20,319 nucleotides of DNA. Origin: an uncultured Eubacteriaceae bacterium (GTDB taxonomy: Bacteria > Bacillota > Clostridia > Eubacteriales > Eubacteriaceae). The position numbers and the translations under genes were made by a program. Shown piece after piece: positions 20,093 through 20,319 of this stretch. Numbering within the stretch: the first letter of the stretch is position 1; each line of letters begins with the position of its first letter. The DNA is taken from positions 1-20,319 of the forward strand of contig CANQNI010000002.1 of NCBI GenBank assembly GCA_947625175.1. Direction: 5' to 3'. The notes below the pieces were generated by a model that was not told the origin of the DNA, did not search any database, and was given only the letters and a program-made list of their open reading frames with translations.

Positions 20093-20319
20093 TCAATCTT
20101 CATACGCTTTTAAAACCGACAAAAGGAGATCGATATCTGTTGAAAATAAGATCTCTCCATGGCTCTTTTCATATTCATCTAGATAGTCTTGGCACTCTTT
20201 AATGATTTGATTGAAATGTTCTTGAATCGGTATTAATGTAGTTTGTCGATCCTCTTGAGCATAGGCCTGAAACGGTCGTGTAAACCGTCTTTCAATTGGC
20301 ATCATTTTACGATATTCAA
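20093..20319 (-). CDS. C-terminal part of an unknown protein, cut by the window edge
   Basis: The frame is open to the right edge (EYRK before the double ATG at 20300-20305), so the start may lie outside; there is no Shine-Dalgarno before MMPIERRF. The visible 75 residues are helical: FTRPFQAYAQEDRQTTLIPI, QEHFNQIIKECQDYLDEYEK, STDIDLLLSVLKAYED. I do not recognise the family. A strong terminator at 19897-19943 lies downstream. Confidence 0.5.
   Translation of the reverse strand, partial: EYRKMMPIERRFTRPFQAYAQEDRQTTLIPIQEHFNQIIKECQDYLDEYEKSHGEILFSTDIDLLLSVLKAYED

Noticed and set aside
1..20319. CRISPR array or tRNA/rRNA genes
   Set aside because: No regularly spaced repeats with spacers and no tRNA-like cloverleaf or rRNA sequence were seen on either strand.

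Overview
The window looks like a mosaic accessory region from a low-GC Gram-positive bacterium (Bacillota), most likely a plasmid or integrative mobilisable element. The reasons are AT-rich genes with purine-rich Shine-Dalgarno sites, TcpA/FtsK-type transfer ATPase, an HUH initiator, ParA, a PrimPol-type primase, an IS607-type insertion and many decayed genes. No rRNA, tRNA or housekeeping operon is visible. The genus cannot be fixed from the sequence alone.

Layout. Positions 2-1135 (+) hold the C-terminal part of an MmeI/YeeA-like restriction-modification methyltransferase that enters from the left edge. Positions 1244-1726 (-) are a decayed fragment of a repeat protein. Positions 1833-6552 (-) were originally a two-gene unit: a DEDDh exonuclease followed by an MmcB-like PD-(D/E)XK nuclease, with matching palindromic sequences in front of both. 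The exonuclease gene is now split by a complete IS607-family element (about 3178-5573) with a serine recombinase, a TnpB-like protein and a probable omega-RNA end. Positions 6967-7881 (-) are an alpha/beta-hydrolase gene killed by one stop codon. Positions 8326-9038 (-) are a truncated, frameshifted copy of the PrimPol gene found at 10546-11520 (+).

Replication control. Between a primase remnant at 9586 and the PrimPol gene lie about 800 bases of RNA logic. An extended -10 promoter (9721-9729) drives a leader. An opposing promoter and terminator define an antisense RNA of about 140 nt (9878 to 9739). A 16-nt leader segment can pair with the centre of a strong terminator. This has the layout of countertranscript-controlled attenuation in pT181/pIP501-type plasmids. 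It is followed by a GC-rich structured stretch (9990-10320) and a second set of mutually exclusive pairings (10324-10419) before PrimPol.

Transfer and maintenance, all on the minus strand. Reading from 15835 down: a 120-aa protein, a 204-aa membrane protein that resembles the N-terminal half of the next protein, a TcpA/FtsK-type ATPase, an HUH initiator with a GC-rich cruciform at its start (possible oriT or double-strand origin), and a ribbon-helix-helix/coiled-coil regulator with clustered GTATAC operators. This order recalls the orf23-orf20 block of Tn916-type elements. ParA and an overlapping HTH partner (16588-17737) are bracketed by related palindromes, and similar ones recur near 8040-8118. 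The right end carries a DUF1016/YhcG-type nuclease bracketed by two identical palindromic terminators, two small unknown genes and a gene cut by the window edge.
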